From Candidatus Methylomirabilota bacterium (lineage in GTDB: Bacteria; Methylomirabilota; Methylomirabilia; Methylomirabilales; Methylomirabilaceae), in assembly GCA_003104975.1 (NCBI GenBank), contig PQAM01000002.1, positions 1-64,000 of the forward strand: 64,000 nucleotides of DNA. The letters run 5' to 3'. Below the pieces are notes generated by a model, which was not told where the DNA came from, ran no database searches, and saw nothing but the letters and a program-made list of their open reading frames with translations. The stretch's first letter is position 1, and every line of letters starts with the position of its first letter. The position numbers and the translations under genes were made by a program. This document shows, piece after piece, positions 18,258 to 26,674 of the stretch.

Positions 18258-18859
18258 GCGAGGGCAGGCGAAGTATTCGATGTGTGATCGTGGCCGTCAT
18301 GATCGCGTTGGTTATGTTGATGTCCGGACGCAGTCCTTCGACCTGGCTCAGGGCAGGCGTGGCGGATGCGCAGGAGTTGGTCTTTATGAAGGCATTGGAG
18401 GATGCGGAGAAGGCGATCCGGGAGGCCAGGGATTACGAGGCGGAAATCTATGCGCCTGAGGAGTTCTCGCTGGCGCTGGAGTATTTGGCACAGGCGAAGG
18501 ACGAAGCGAAGCTGTTCAGGGCTGCGACGCAGGAGAAGGGCGGGCACCTGTTCAGCGCAAGGACCTCAGGAGAAGCGGTCAGCCTGCTTGCCGAGAAGGC
18601 TCAGTATCAGGCGAAGGTCGCCGGCACCAAGGCAATAGAGGTTAAAGCAACGGATGAGATTACGACAATTAAGGCCCTGATTACCGACACCTTCAATACT
18701 ACTGTCGACCGGCGCTTTACCCCGACGCGAGAGCGACTGTTCGGCGAGCTGAGCACAAAGGAAGCCGTCAGGAGCGAGGCCAGGAAGGCGCGCGCGCAGG
18801 CCGAGTCCGAGCTTCGCAGACTCACGCTGGAGGGGCAGACGACCCCTGCACCCCAATAG
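18254..18859 (+). CDS. DUF4398-like exported protein
   Basis: 201 residues. Hydrophobic N-terminal export signal (VIVAVMIALVMLM), then a highly helical Ala/Glu/Lys-rich body with the DUF4398 pattern ARDYEAEIYAPEEFSLALEYL. Such proteins are periplasmic or lipoprotein helical-repeat proteins of unknown function. The start overlaps the pfp stop by four bases. Residues just after the signal (SPSTWLRAG) are encoded by a copy of a dispersed repeat. It converges on cofE with only 14 bases between. Confidence 0.7.
   Translation: MSEGRRSIRCVIVAVMIALVMLMSGRSPSTWLRAGVADAQELVFMKALEDAEKAIREARDYEAEIYAPEEFSLALEYLAQAKDEAKLFRAATQEKGGHLFSARTSGEAVSLLAEKAQYQAKVAGTKAIEVKATDEITTIKALITDTFNTTVDRRFTPTRERLFGELSTKEAVRSEARKARAQAESELRRLTLEGQTTPAPQ
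18335..18360 (+). repeat. Translated TTCGAC..GCTCAGGGCAGG repeat in the DUF4398 gene
   Basis: ccttcgacctggctcagggc and the following aggcgt match, with few changes, the segment at 52264-52290 in rplM (cccttcgaccccgctcaggg). A short palindromic-type dispersed element that has become coding in both places. Confidence 0.6.
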
Positions 18860-18873
18860 ACACGGTACGGGGA

Positions 18874-19635
18874 CTATCTGAACAGATCACGATCGGATGG
18901 GCGGACCAGCATTGACGCCCGTCCCTCTCCTCTTACGCATCGATAGCCACGGACCAGGACCACAGGGATCCGCTCGGTCTTCCCCATTACCAGCTCTGCG
19001 GCGGCGGCCAATTCATCGGCAACGGCCGTACATGTCGCCTTGAGAGGCCGGCCGAAGTCATCGGTCGTCTCGCGGTAATCGACCAGCGGGATCAGACCGC
19101 TTACGCCGATAGCGATGTTGGTCAACCCATCACGCCAGGGGCGGCCGAAGGTATCGGAGATCAGGATCGCCGGATCAGCGCCACAGAAGACCCGGATCCT
19201 GTCGCGGATCGCCGTGGCCGAGCCGTCCGGATCGAGCGGCAACAGCGACGCGGTCTCCTCGCCGGGCAGATTTGATCGGTCAACCCCAGCGTTGGCGCAG
19301 ACGAAGCCGTGCCTGGTTTCGGCCAGGAGAAGTCGTTGGTCCATCCTGACGATCCGTCGGCTCTCGCTGAGAATCAGCTCTACCAGGCGCGGGTCCTTGT
19401 CGAGGTACGCGGCCCAGGTCACAGAGGCGGGTGAGGGGATCACGTCCCGAAGGCGTACAACCCGACCCTCGCTCTTGGACACGACCTTCTGCGTTACGAC
19501 CAGGACATCGCTCGATTGAATAGCAAGCGACCGCCTTGCCGCCGCATCGACGATCATGGCGGCCAGGTCATCGCCGGCCTGCACCTCCGGAATACCGGTC
19601 AGGCCGATCAGCGTCAGTTCAGGCGCCTGTTCCAC
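18874..19635 (-). CDS. cofE: Coenzyme F420-0:L-glutamate ligase
   Basis: 253 residues, full-length single-domain CofE without the C-terminal nitroreductase-like part of actinobacterial FbiB. Adds glutamate(s) to F420-0 using GTP. Motifs: LIGLTGIPEVQAGDDLA at the N-terminus, VVTQKVVSKSEGR, CGADPAILISDTFGRPWRDG and the C-terminal ERIPVVLVRGYR. Last gene of the F420 operon; it overlaps cofC by 17 bases. Confidence 0.94.
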   Translation of the reverse strand: MEQAPELTLIGLTGIPEVQAGDDLAAMIVDAAARRSLAIQSSDVLVVTQKVVSKSEGRVVRLRDVIPSPASVTWAAYLDKDPRLVELILSESRRIVRMDQRLLLAETRHGFVCANAGVDRSNLPGEETASLLPLDPDGSATAIRDRIRVFCGADPAILISDTFGRPWRDGLTNIAIGVSGLIPLVDYRETTDDFGRPLKATCTAVADELAAAAELVMGKTERIPVVLVRGYRCVRGEGRASMLVRPSDRDLFR

Positions 19636-20284
19636 GTCCGAGTCGCTCGCCTATTCCAAGACGATGCAGCAGCGCATCCGTCCGAGTCCGACCCGGTTGC
19701 GCCAAGAAGCATCGGAGATCGTCGATCTCGTCGATATCCAGCCCGAGGTTGGGGAGGTCGCAGACCACACACGGCAGATCTCTGGCCTCGGCCTCGCGGC
19801 GGTGCGCGCGAAAGCTGTCGTGCCCAAAGCGAAAGGGGATCGCCTCGGGCGGTCGGGCGAGTAGGGCGTTGGTCCCGAGGGCATCCCGCGCCGGGCTGAG
19901 CACCACCCCCTTGGGCACAGGCCCACACCCTACGATCCGGTACAGGTCGTCGGTCATCATCCGTGGGACATCGAGCGGGACGGTCAGCATCGCCCCGGCC
20001 CCGACCTCGCGACAGTAGGCGGCGGCCGTCTGCACCGACCGGCTGTGCCTGATCTGCTGCCGTTCACCAATCACCTCAACCCCGTGCTGCCGCGCCGACG
20101 CCGCAGCCTCGGCATCCGACGTGATGACCAGCACGCGATCAAACAGGGGAGCGGAGGCCACAACGGTCAATACGTCCTCCAGCATCGTCTTGCAGAGGAG
20201 GTATCGTTCCTCAGCGGAGAGGAGCGGCGCAAGTCGCACCTTGCCTCGCCTCAACGCCTTGACCGGGATGACGGCGACCAGCAT
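19619..20284 (-). CDS. cofC: 2-phospho-L-lactate (or phosphoenolpyruvate) guanylyltransferase
   Basis: About 221 residues from ATG 20284 (MLVAVIPVKAL), eight bases after the cofD stop. The frame is open further upstream but runs through cofD. Nucleotidyltransferase fold: VIPVKALRRGKVRLAPLLSAEER, DVLTVVASAPLFDRVLVIT and PLDVPRMM. Activates phospholactate or phosphoenolpyruvate with GTP for CofD; bacterial homologues (FbiD) use phosphoenolpyruvate, but the donor cannot be read from sequence alone. Confidence 0.9.
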   Translation of the reverse strand: MLVAVIPVKALRRGKVRLAPLLSAEERYLLCKTMLEDVLTVVASAPLFDRVLVITSDAEAAASARQHGVEVIGERQQIRHSRSVQTAAAYCREVGAGAMLTVPLDVPRMMTDDLYRIVGCGPVPKGVVLSPARDALGTNALLARPPEAIPFRFGHDSFRAHRREAEARDLPCVVCDLPNLGLDIDEIDDLRCFLAQPGRTRTDALLHRLGIGERLGRGTGA

Positions 20285-20292
20285 CGGCCTGT

Positions 20293-21228
20293 TTACCCGG
20301 CCAAAGATGCCAGGCAGGCGAGGGTCTCTGTGGCCAAGGCGATCTTCTGCTCCAGATTGTTCATAATCGTCTCCATCGTACGGACCCTCAGCGGCAGTCC
20401 CTCGATAGCGGAACACAGGTCGGCATCGAGGCGATCCACGATGAGCAGGTCCAGGACATCATGATAGAGCCGGGCCACCGACAGGGCCGACACCTCATGA
20501 CCGAGACCGGCCAGGAATTTGTCCGTGGGACCCTTCAGAGACCGGCCGCCCACGACCGGGCTGATCGCCACAAGAGGCGCCGTGGCGGTCCTCAGCGCTT
20601 CGCGGATACCCGGGACGGCCAGAATTGGCCCGATGCTGATGATCGGGTTACTGGGGCAGATGATGATCCCGTCCGCTCCTGCAATCGCCTCCAGCACACC
20701 GGGCGCCGGCCTGGACCGCTCGATCCCGTCGAAGGTAACCCCTCTCACTGCGTGCCGGGCCCCGTCGCGGACGAGGTAGGTCTGAAAGGGCTGCGGTCCA
20801 TATTCGGTGAGGACGATCGTCGAGACCCGCTCATTCGACATCGGCAGGATCGTTGACCGGACAGCGAGCGCCCGTCGGATATGGTCGGTAACCTGGGCGA
20901 GTGTCATCCCCTCTTTCAATAAGGCGCTTCGATGCAGGTGGGTGGCCAGGTCGCGATCGCCGAGATGAAACCAGCCCTCTCGACCGTAGCGGCCAAGCCA
21001 CTCCAGGGCATTGAAGCTGTCGCCCGTAATGCCCCATCCCCGCTCCTGATCGGCTACACCGCCCAGGGTATAGGCGACGGTATCGAGATCCGGGCAGAGG
21101 GTCAGATCGTGTAGGATCAGATCATCCGCCGTATTGACGACGACGGTCAGCTCGGTCGGATCCATCACCTGCGTCAGCCCAAGGAGCAGCTTCGAGCCGC
21201 CGATCCCGCCTGTCAGTGCCAGGATCAT
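20293..21228 (-). CDS. cofD: 2-phospho-L-lactate transferase
   Basis: 311 residues. Transfers the activated phospholactyl (or enolpyruvyl) group to the deazaflavin FO, giving (dehydro-)F420-0. N-terminal LTGGIGGSKLLLGL, then NTADDLILHDLTLCPDLDTVAYTLGG and CPSNPIISIGPILAVPGI are characteristic. ATG overlaps the npdG stop by four bases (ATGA). Confidence 0.95.
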   Translation of the reverse strand: MILALTGGIGGSKLLLGLTQVMDPTELTVVVNTADDLILHDLTLCPDLDTVAYTLGGVADQERGWGITGDSFNALEWLGRYGREGWFHLGDRDLATHLHRSALLKEGMTLAQVTDHIRRALAVRSTILPMSNERVSTIVLTEYGPQPFQTYLVRDGARHAVRGVTFDGIERSRPAPGVLEAIAGADGIIICPSNPIISIGPILAVPGIREALRTATAPLVAISPVVGGRSLKGPTDKFLAGLGHEVSALSVARLYHDVLDLLIVDRLDADLCSAIEGLPLRVRTMETIMNNLEQKIALATETLACLASLAG

Positions 21229-21887
21229 GACATGTGCTCCGGGAGGCCGGTAATCCTGATCCCTATCTCCTTCGCTCGATAGCGGCGCTTCAGGTCCAAC
21301 AGCAGCACGGTCAGCCCCTCAACGGTTCCGGCATGGCGCGACGAACCGGCATCGATGGCGCGCAGACCGGCCTTCACCACCAGTTGGGCGGCAGCCCGCC
21401 TCGCCTCTGCATCATTGCCACAGATCAGGACATCGCAGTCAATCACCCGTCCCACGTCTTTCAACAGGTCAAAGCCGATATCCTGGAAGGCCGCCACCAC
21501 CTTCACATTCGGCCCAAGAACCTCCTGCGCCTCCTGGAGAGCGGAATCGTAGTGCGGGGAAATCAGTCGTTCGCCGCTCCTGAGATCTCGTGCCACCGTG
21601 GTATCAATCAGGAGTTTGCCGCGCAACGCCTCCTTCACCTGTACCAACACAGTCTGGTGTGCGGTGCAGGGGACGGTGAGGACCGCAACCTCCGCTTCAT
21701 GCGCGGCCTGCTCATTCGAGGTGCCACGGATGGTGGCTGCAGAAAGCAAGCAGTTGAAACGCTGCGCCGCGGCAGCCGCCCGTTCCGCATCCCGTGATCC
21801 GATGATGACCTCTTCGCCGGATGCGCCCCAGCGTAACGCCAGTCCGGACCCCTCTCGCCCTGTACCTCCAAGGATGGCGATCTTCAC
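21225..21887 (-). CDS. npdG: NADPH-dependent F420 reductase
   Basis: 220 residues. N-terminal Rossmann motif AILGGTGREGSGLALRW and GSRDAERA, as in F420H2:NADP oxidoreductase (Fno/NpdG). Exchanges hydride between NADP(H) and F420. Its place within the biosynthetic operon means the cofactor is made together with the enzyme that connects it to the NADPH pool. Translationally coupled to cofD. A degenerate heptad array lies between it and cofH. Confidence 0.92.
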   Translation of the reverse strand: MKIAILGGTGREGSGLALRWGASGEEVIIGSRDAERAAAAAQRFNCLLSAATIRGTSNEQAAHEAEVAVLTVPCTAHQTVLVQVKEALRGKLLIDTTVARDLRSGERLISPHYDSALQEAQEVLGPNVKVVAAFQDIGFDLLKDVGRVIDCDVLICGNDAEARRAAAQLVVKAGLRAIDAGSSRHAGTVEGLTVLLLDLKRRYRAKEIGIRITGLPEHMS

Positions 21888-21894
21888 GTCGTTT

Positions 21895-21929
21895 CCCCTA
21901 TCCTACCCCCTACACCCGACACCCTCGTC
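21895..21929. repeat. Degenerate heptanucleotide array at the cofH stop
   Basis: Period-7 units CCCCTAT, CCTACCC, CCTACAC, CCGACAC, CCTCGTC. The cofH TAG stop (complement of 21910-21912) lies within it, and the last cofH codons are encoded by it. Confidence 0.6.
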
Positions 21930-23226
21930 TCATACGTTCATACCTGAACGCATGAGAGGCGATCAGCGTCCGGTAGGAACCGAAGCGCGCCTCCGGATCG
22001 GCAAGGCGATCGAGTGGATCCACCGCTTCATCCACATCATCATAGCGTCGAAGACACTGGTATGTCGTGCTTCGCTGGGCCGGGGCGCGCCCGATCTCTC
22101 GAATCAGACGGCGCAATGCGGCAGGCAACATAAATTCTCCATACCGTGCGCCTGCCGACATCGAGATACTTTCGTTCATCAGCGTCCCGCCAACATCATT
22201 GGCCCCTGCCGTCAGCAGGTATTGAGCAAACCGCGGACCCTCCTTGACCCAGGATGCCTGGATATTCCTGAAGGTGGCGCCCAGCATCAGACGCGCCAGC
22301 GCATGCGCCTTCACCACCTCAGTACGTGTGGCGCCCTGGCGGACTCCCTGCACCACCCGATAACGCCAGATCGGCGCCTCATGATGGACCAGCGAGAGCG
22401 GCACAAATTCGGTAAACCCGCCGGTCGCCTTCTGGATGTCGCGCAGCAGCGCCATATGTCGGATCCAGTGGATCGGTTGCTCGATGTGGCCGTACATCAT
22501 CGTCGCGCTGGTCCGGATCCCGAGGGCGTGAGCCGTCGTTACCACATCGATCCACTGGCGGGTCGAGATGCGACCGTGAGAGATGATGTCGCGGATCTCG
22601 TCGTCCAGAATTTCGGCCGCAGTCCCGGGAAGCGTATCCAGACCCGCCTCCTTGAGGGCCGAAAGATACGGCGCAATGGGGATGCCGGATTGTCTGGAGC
22701 CGTACAGGATCTCCTCGGGCGAGAAGGCGTGGAGGTGGATCGGAGGTACCGCCTGTCTGATGGTACGGCATAACTCGATATAGAACCGGCCGCCCGGTTG
22801 CGGCGGTAAGCCGCCTTGCACGCAGACCTCGGTAGCGCCAAGCCCCCAGGCCTCCTGCGTCCTTCGCGCAATCTCTGCGTGGGGCAGGAAGTAGGCGCTC
22901 GCGTCGTGGGGGTTCCGGCTGAAGGCGCAGAAGGCGCAGCGCTTGATGCAGATGTTGGTGAAGTTGATATTCCGGTTGACTACATAAGTGACGACATCCC
23001 CCACCTGACATTGCCGCATCGCATCGGCCGTCATAACCAGCGCGCGCAACTCGGGTCCTTGCGCCAGGGCGAGCCGTACTCCCCCATCAACAGAGAGCTC
23101 TCGCCCCTCCAGGACCCCCTCCAGCAGACGCGCCACATCCCGCTCAATCCGATCCAACGTCCTGGTCAGATCTTGATCGTCCGTACCAGGATCGTCAGGA
23201 TTCACCCTGCTCGCCAGCATCTCCAC
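21910..23226 (-). CDS. cofH: FO synthase subunit 2 (radical SAM)
   Basis: 438 residues. Radical-SAM iron-sulfur motif CIKRCAFCAF (Cx3Cx2C) preceded by NRNINFTNI, and the conserved GLDTLPGTAAEILDDEIR and HIEQPIHWIRH. Works with CofG to join a tyrosine-derived fragment to the diaminouracil to make FO. Separated from cofG by a 13-base gap occupied by a heptad array; its own stop lies in another array. Confidence 0.95.
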   Translation of the reverse strand: MEMLASRVNPDDPGTDDQDLTRTLDRIERDVARLLEGVLEGRELSVDGGVRLALAQGPELRALVMTADAMRQCQVGDVVTYVVNRNINFTNICIKRCAFCAFSRNPHDASAYFLPHAEIARRTQEAWGLGATEVCVQGGLPPQPGGRFYIELCRTIRQAVPPIHLHAFSPEEILYGSRQSGIPIAPYLSALKEAGLDTLPGTAAEILDDEIRDIISHGRISTRQWIDVVTTAHALGIRTSATMMYGHIEQPIHWIRHMALLRDIQKATGGFTEFVPLSLVHHEAPIWRYRVVQGVRQGATRTEVVKAHALARLMLGATFRNIQASWVKEGPRFAQYLLTAGANDVGGTLMNESISMSAGARYGEFMLPAALRRLIREIGRAPAQRSTTYQCLRRYDDVDEAVDPLDRLADPEARFGSYRTLIASHAFRYERMRRGCRV

Positions 23227-23235
23227 TCCCGCTCC

Positions 23236-23263
23236 CCCCTAACCCCTAACCCCTAACCCCTGC
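23236..23263. repeat. Heptanucleotide array (CCCCTAA) at the cofG stop / cofH start
   Basis: Three CCCCTAA units plus CCCCTGC. Read on the minus strand it encodes the last residues of CofG (GQGLGVRG) and supplies its TAG stop at 23239-23241. The cofH start codon is ten bases further. Confidence 0.9.
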
Positions 23264-24552
23264 CCTTTCGCGTATCCCGCCTCATCTACCAGCCCCATGA
23301 TCCTGGATGCCAACGGCGCAGGGACGAAGCCATCTTTATGGACGATATATTCCGGATAGATCGGAAGCCGCTCCCGCAGCCGGTATCCGAGCATCGCCAT
23401 CTCGTGACGCAGCGCCTCAATACTGGGCCACGGCGCCTCAGGGTTAATCTGGTCCGGCGTCACAGGTGAAATGCCGCCCCAGTCGTTGATCCCCGCAGAC
23501 AACAGCAACGGATAGACGCCGGGGCTCAGATTCGGCGGCGCCTGCAGGTTCATATCCTGGCCGAAGAGCAACCGTGCGACCGCGACGGTCCTGAGCAGGT
23601 CAAAAACCGTCGGCTCAGGATGGTCTCGCATCGGGGTAGAGGGTTTCGCGCGGAAGTTCTGGATAATGACCTCCTGGATATGACCGAATCTCTCATGCAG
23701 CGCCCTGATAGCACACAGGGCATCGATCCGCTCCTCCAGGCGCTCGCCGATGCCGATCAGGATCCCGGTGGTAAAGGCGATCCGCAGGCGGCCTGCGTCC
23801 TCGATGGTCTTCAGTCGATGCAAGGGGTGTTTGTCTGGCGAGGCATGGTGCGGGCCCCCAGCCTGCATAAGCCGCGTACTCACCGACTCCAGCATGAGAC
23901 CCATGCTGGCGGTCGAGTCCCTCAGGATGGCCATCTCCGCCGTATCCAGCGTCCCGGGATTGACATGGGGCAGCAGACCGGTCTCCGTCATCACCCGATC
24001 ACACATCCGCGCCACGTACTCGATCGTCGTACGATATCCGCGCTCGGCCAGCGCCCGCCTTGCCTCCGTGAAGGCCAGTTCCGGCCGCTCGCCGAGGCTG
24101 AAGAGCGCCTCGGTGCATCCAAGGGCGGCGCCGGCAGCGGCAATGGTCAGGACCTCATCCGCCGTCATAAAGCCGTCGCCGAGTTCGCCGGGATCCCGGC
24201 GAAAGGCGCAATAGCCGCACCGATCGCGGCACAGACGGGTGAGCGGGATGAAGACCTTTTTCGAGAAGGTGAGTGTCCGCCCTTTGCCGTGGTCGCGCAC
24301 GGCGGAGGCCAGCTCCAGGAGTCGCCGCAGGTGGTCCCCTTCGGCGCGAAGTAAGGAGACAGCCTGCTCGCCGGTAAGCGGCCGGCCGCCGTACGCCTCA
24401 TCGAGGCAGGCCTGAATAGCCGACCTGGCCCCTTCTGACGACAATTGCCGATACGGGCGATCCCGCAGATCCTGATCTTTTTCCGGAAAGGGGGTCGGCC
24501 TGACGGTCGGTGACGCGTGCATCGGCCTCAGGACCCCTTGGGACGGCATCAT
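23239..24552 (-). CDS. cofG: FO synthase subunit 1 (radical SAM)
   Basis: About 437 residues from ATG 24552, which has gtggag just upstream; an alternative in-frame ATG at 24597 adds 15 residues. Radical-SAM motif CRDRCGYCAF (Cx3Cx2C), then ALGCTEALFSLGERPE and the HVNPGTLDTAEM segment. N-terminal extension of about 85 residues before the radical-SAM core is longer than the minimum CofG. First gene of the cofGH-npdG-cofDCE operon. The C-terminus is supplied by the heptad array. Confidence 0.94.
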   Translation of the reverse strand: MMPSQGVLRPMHASPTVRPTPFPEKDQDLRDRPYRQLSSEGARSAIQACLDEAYGGRPLTGEQAVSLLRAEGDHLRRLLELASAVRDHGKGRTLTFSKKVFIPLTRLCRDRCGYCAFRRDPGELGDGFMTADEVLTIAAAGAALGCTEALFSLGERPELAFTEARRALAERGYRTTIEYVARMCDRVMTETGLLPHVNPGTLDTAEMAILRDSTASMGLMLESVSTRLMQAGGPHHASPDKHPLHRLKTIEDAGRLRIAFTTGILIGIGERLEERIDALCAIRALHERFGHIQEVIIQNFRAKPSTPMRDHPEPTVFDLLRTVAVARLLFGQDMNLQAPPNLSPGVYPLLLSAGINDWGGISPVTPDQINPEAPWPSIEALRHEMAMLGYRLRERLPIYPEYIVHKDGFVPAPLASRIMGLVDEAGYAKGQGLGVRG

Positions 24553-24719
24553 AGGCAACTCCACGTTCGACGCGGCGTAGGCGCGCGGGAAGACCAAACG
24601 CGGACCTTATAGCATCGGAGATCGATTGCCGTCAATGCTGATCTGGGGACTTAGAACAGCAACAGACTTCGCAATCATGCGATGCTCCTGGTCATGCCTC
24701 GAAAGTCCCTCTCACGACC

Positions 24720-24818
24720 GTCATTGTGAGGGAGCGTAGCGATCGAAGCAATCCCACCGTTCTTCGCAACCTCAAGAACGCTGAGATTGCCGCGCTCCCT
24801 TCGGTCGCTCGCAATGAC
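24720..24818. repeat. Dispersed palindromic element, family B (GTCATTGYGAG...CTCGCAATGAC)
   Basis: Inverted arms gtcattgtgagggagcg and cggtcgctcgcaatgaca with internal gcaatccc/gattgc arms. It fills much of the 400-base gap between cofG and folE, where I see no gene. Relatives at 32745-32834, 41209-41292 and 57380-57486. Confidence 0.82.
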
Positions 24819-24952
24819 ACATTCCTATCGCTGTTGTTGAAGGCGGAGGTTTTCCTTGCACATCCCGGTAGGCTCATTTAGAATTTCACAGAGGGTCTGA
24901 TTGTGGTGACAGGTCAACATCACGCATTGCGGTCGCAATAAGGAAAAGGCGT

Positions 24953-25507
24953 ATGATCCAGCAGTTAGTCAGAGATCTCCTGAAAGAGATCGGCGAAGAT
25001 CCGGATCGAGAAGGACTGATCAAAACACCCGAACGGGTGGAGCGGATGTACGAGTTCTTGACGTCCGGTTACAGCAAACAGGTCGACCAGGTCCTGAATG
25101 AGGCGGTCTTCCAGGATAACTATGATGAGATCGTCCTGGTCAAAGATATCGATTTCTTCTCGCTGTGTGAACACCATCTGCTCCCCTTTTTCGGCAAGTG
25201 CCACGTCGGCTACCTGCCGAACGGCAGGATCGTAGGATTGAGCAAGCTGGTTCGGCTCGTGGAGATGTACAGTCGCCGACTCCAGGTGCAGGAGCGTCTG
25301 ACCTCGGAGATCGCCAATGCGTTGCTCACGGCGCTGCGGCCGCGAGGGGTGGCCGTCGTCATGGAGGCCTATCACCTCTGCATGATGATGCGCGGCGTCG
25401 AGAAACAGAACAGCAGGGCCGTGACCTCCTCGATGCATGGAATCTTCCGAGAGCGGATCGAGAGCCGGAATGAGTTCATGCAGTTGATCCGGTCGCACGC
25501 GACATAA
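24953..25507 (+). CDS. folE: GTP cyclohydrolase I
   Basis: 184 residues. Converts GTP to dihydroneopterin triphosphate for folate-type cofactors. Zinc/active-site segments [19 protein letters not shown] and [36 protein letters not shown] is the standard core. Lies just after the F420 operon (another GTP-derived pterin/deazaflavin route) on the opposite strand and upstream of a molybdopterin gene. Confidence 0.96.
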   Translation: MIQQLVRDLLKEIGEDPDREGLIKTPERVERMYEFLTSGYSKQVDQVLNEAVFQDNYDEIVLVKDIDFFSLCEHHLLPFFGKCHVGYLPNGRIVGLSKLVRLVEMYSRRLQVQERLTSEIANALLTALRPRGVAVVMEAYHLCMMMRGVEKQNSRAVTSSMHGIFRERIESRNEFMQLIRSHAT

Positions 25508-25661
25508 TACGCCCTGAGTCCTTGTTGAAGTTCGCAGGGGGTCGATAACGGAGCGCTGCACGGTGCGGCTGTCCAGATTGACCGGAACCGCGTATTCCAG
25601 TATCATACGTATAAGATAACGAACCTTGGTGGGACAGGACCTACAACACATCGAGGGGTGT

Positions 25662-26168
25662 ATGGGCGTTCACGATCATCATGCAGAGGCCAGGAAGGTG
25701 GGACCGGTCCGGTACGTACGGCTCAGTATTACCGATAGCCGCAAGTCGGAAGACGATCATTCGGGTCGACTGATTGAATCGCTCCTGAACGAGGCCGGGC
25801 ACAGTCAGGTCGCGTCGATGATCCTGAAGAACGATTCCAAGGGACTGCGGGAGGTTATCAAGAAGTTGTGCGAAGAGGAGGTTGATCTGATCGTCATGAC
25901 CGGAGGGACCGGGCTCAGCAAAAAAGATCAGACGATCGAAGCAGTCACCCCTCTGCTGGACAAGACGCTGCCCGGTTTCGGCGAGCTGTTCCGGAGCCTC
26001 AGCTTTCAAGAGGTCGGGAGCGCAGCCCTGATGAGCCGCGCGTTGTGCGGGACAATCAAAGGAAAGGTGGTCGTATGCCTGCCCGGTTCAGAGGATGCCG
26101 TCCGGCTCGCCCTGACGAAACTCCTGGTCCCGGAGGCACGACACCTCGTCTGGCAGGCAGCTCGGTAA
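25662..26168 (+). CDS. moaB: MoaB/Mog-family molybdopterin protein
   Basis: 168 residues from ATG 25662, preceded by cgaggggtg; the frame is open to 25626. Core motifs VRLSITDSRKSEDDHSG, VMTGGTGLSKKDQTIEAV and the CLPGSEDAVRLAL segment. MoaB/Mog proteins bind or adenylylate molybdopterin; MoaB and Mog are not separable here. The window contains a molybdo/tungsto-enzyme candidate (aldehyde oxidoreductase at 28194) that would need this cofactor. The pup gene begins 20 bases downstream in the same direction. Confidence 0.88.
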   Translation: MGVHDHHAEARKVGPVRYVRLSITDSRKSEDDHSGRLIESLLNEAGHSQVASMILKNDSKGLREVIKKLCEEEVDLIVMTGGTGLSKKDQTIEAVTPLLDKTLPGFGELFRSLSFQEVGSAALMSRALCGTIKGKVVVCLPGSEDAVRLALTKLLVPEARHLVWQAAR

Positions 26169-26188
26169 GACGGACGAAGGAGTAGGAA

Positions 26189-26386
26189 ATGGCAGAACAG
26201 GAACGGAAACAAAAGCGCGAAACCGGCGGTAGCCCACCGGAGGCGACAGCGCCGAATCCCGAAACGGTGAAAAAGGGGAAGAAGCTCAAGGAGGATCTCG
26301 ACAAACTGATGGATGAGGTCGATGAGGTCCTCGAGGAAAACGCCGAAGAGTTTGTGAAGAGCTACGTCCAGCGGGGCGGCGAATAA
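26189..26386 (+). CDS. pup: Prokaryotic ubiquitin-like protein Pup, ending in Glu
   Basis: 65 residues, the usual Pup length. Disordered charged N-terminus, then the helical recognition region KLKEDLDKLMDEVDEVLEE and the conserved end NAEEFVKSYVQRGGE; mycobacterial Pup ends in GGQ. Pup is ligated through its C-terminal Glu side chain to substrate lysines and targets them to the Mpa/ARC-20S proteasome. Because Glu is encoded, deamidation by Dop should not be needed before ligation (as in Corynebacterium). Very good ribosome site (aaggagtagg). No pafA, dop, mpa or prcBA is in the window. Confidence 0.92.
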   Translation: MAEQERKQKRETGGSPPEATAPNPETVKKGKKLKEDLDKLMDEVDEVLEENAEEFVKSYVQRGGE

Positions 26387-26406
26387 ACCCGGAGGGTAGT
26401 CTCGGT

Positions 26407-26613
26407 ATGCCGATCTATGAATATCTTTGTTCGAACTGCGGCCGGGTGTTCGAAAAACTTGTTTTGAGTCGCAACGCCGTCGTCGAATGTCCGCATTGCC
26501 CAGGGGCGGCCGTCGAAAAGCAGTTTTCCGCCTTCAGCTTCAAAGGGGAACCGGGAAGCGTCGGTTCCGGTACGACGAGTGGCGGGGGCGGCGGCTGCGC
26601 GCCGGGCGGGTGA
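26407..26613 (+). CDS. FmdB-family zinc ribbon protein
   Basis: 68 residues: MPIYEYLCSNCGRVFE with CSNC and a second pair CPHC form a zinc ribbon, followed by a Ser/Gly-rich tail (GGGGGCAPGG). FmdB-type ribbons are regulatory or accessory proteins of unknown role. It lies 20 bases after pup on the same strand, so moaB-pup-fmdB may be one transcript. Confidence 0.88.
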   Translation: MPIYEYLCSNCGRVFEKLVLSRNAVVECPHCPGAAVEKQFSAFSFKGEPGSVGSGTTSGGGGGCAPGG

Positions 26614-26624
26614 GCGTGCGCCTA

Positions 26625-26643
26625 ACCTCGGCGTGACCGAGGT
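26625..26643. terminator. Possible bidirectional terminator hairpin
   Basis: Perfect 7-bp stem ACCTCGG / CCGAGGT with a five-base loop between the convergent fmdB-like and DUF1015 genes. No T-run on either side, so only weak support. Confidence 0.35.
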
Positions 26644-26674
26644 CTAATCGTCTACGAATTCGACACCCTGTGTA

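Noticed and set aside
24692-24877. 61-residue minus-strand open frame upstream of folE
   Set aside because: Entirely within a family B palindromic repeat.
26189-26386. UBact-type modifier instead of Pup
   Set aside because: The conserved end AEEFVKSYVQRGG is that of Pup; UBact has a different Arg/Pro-rich body.
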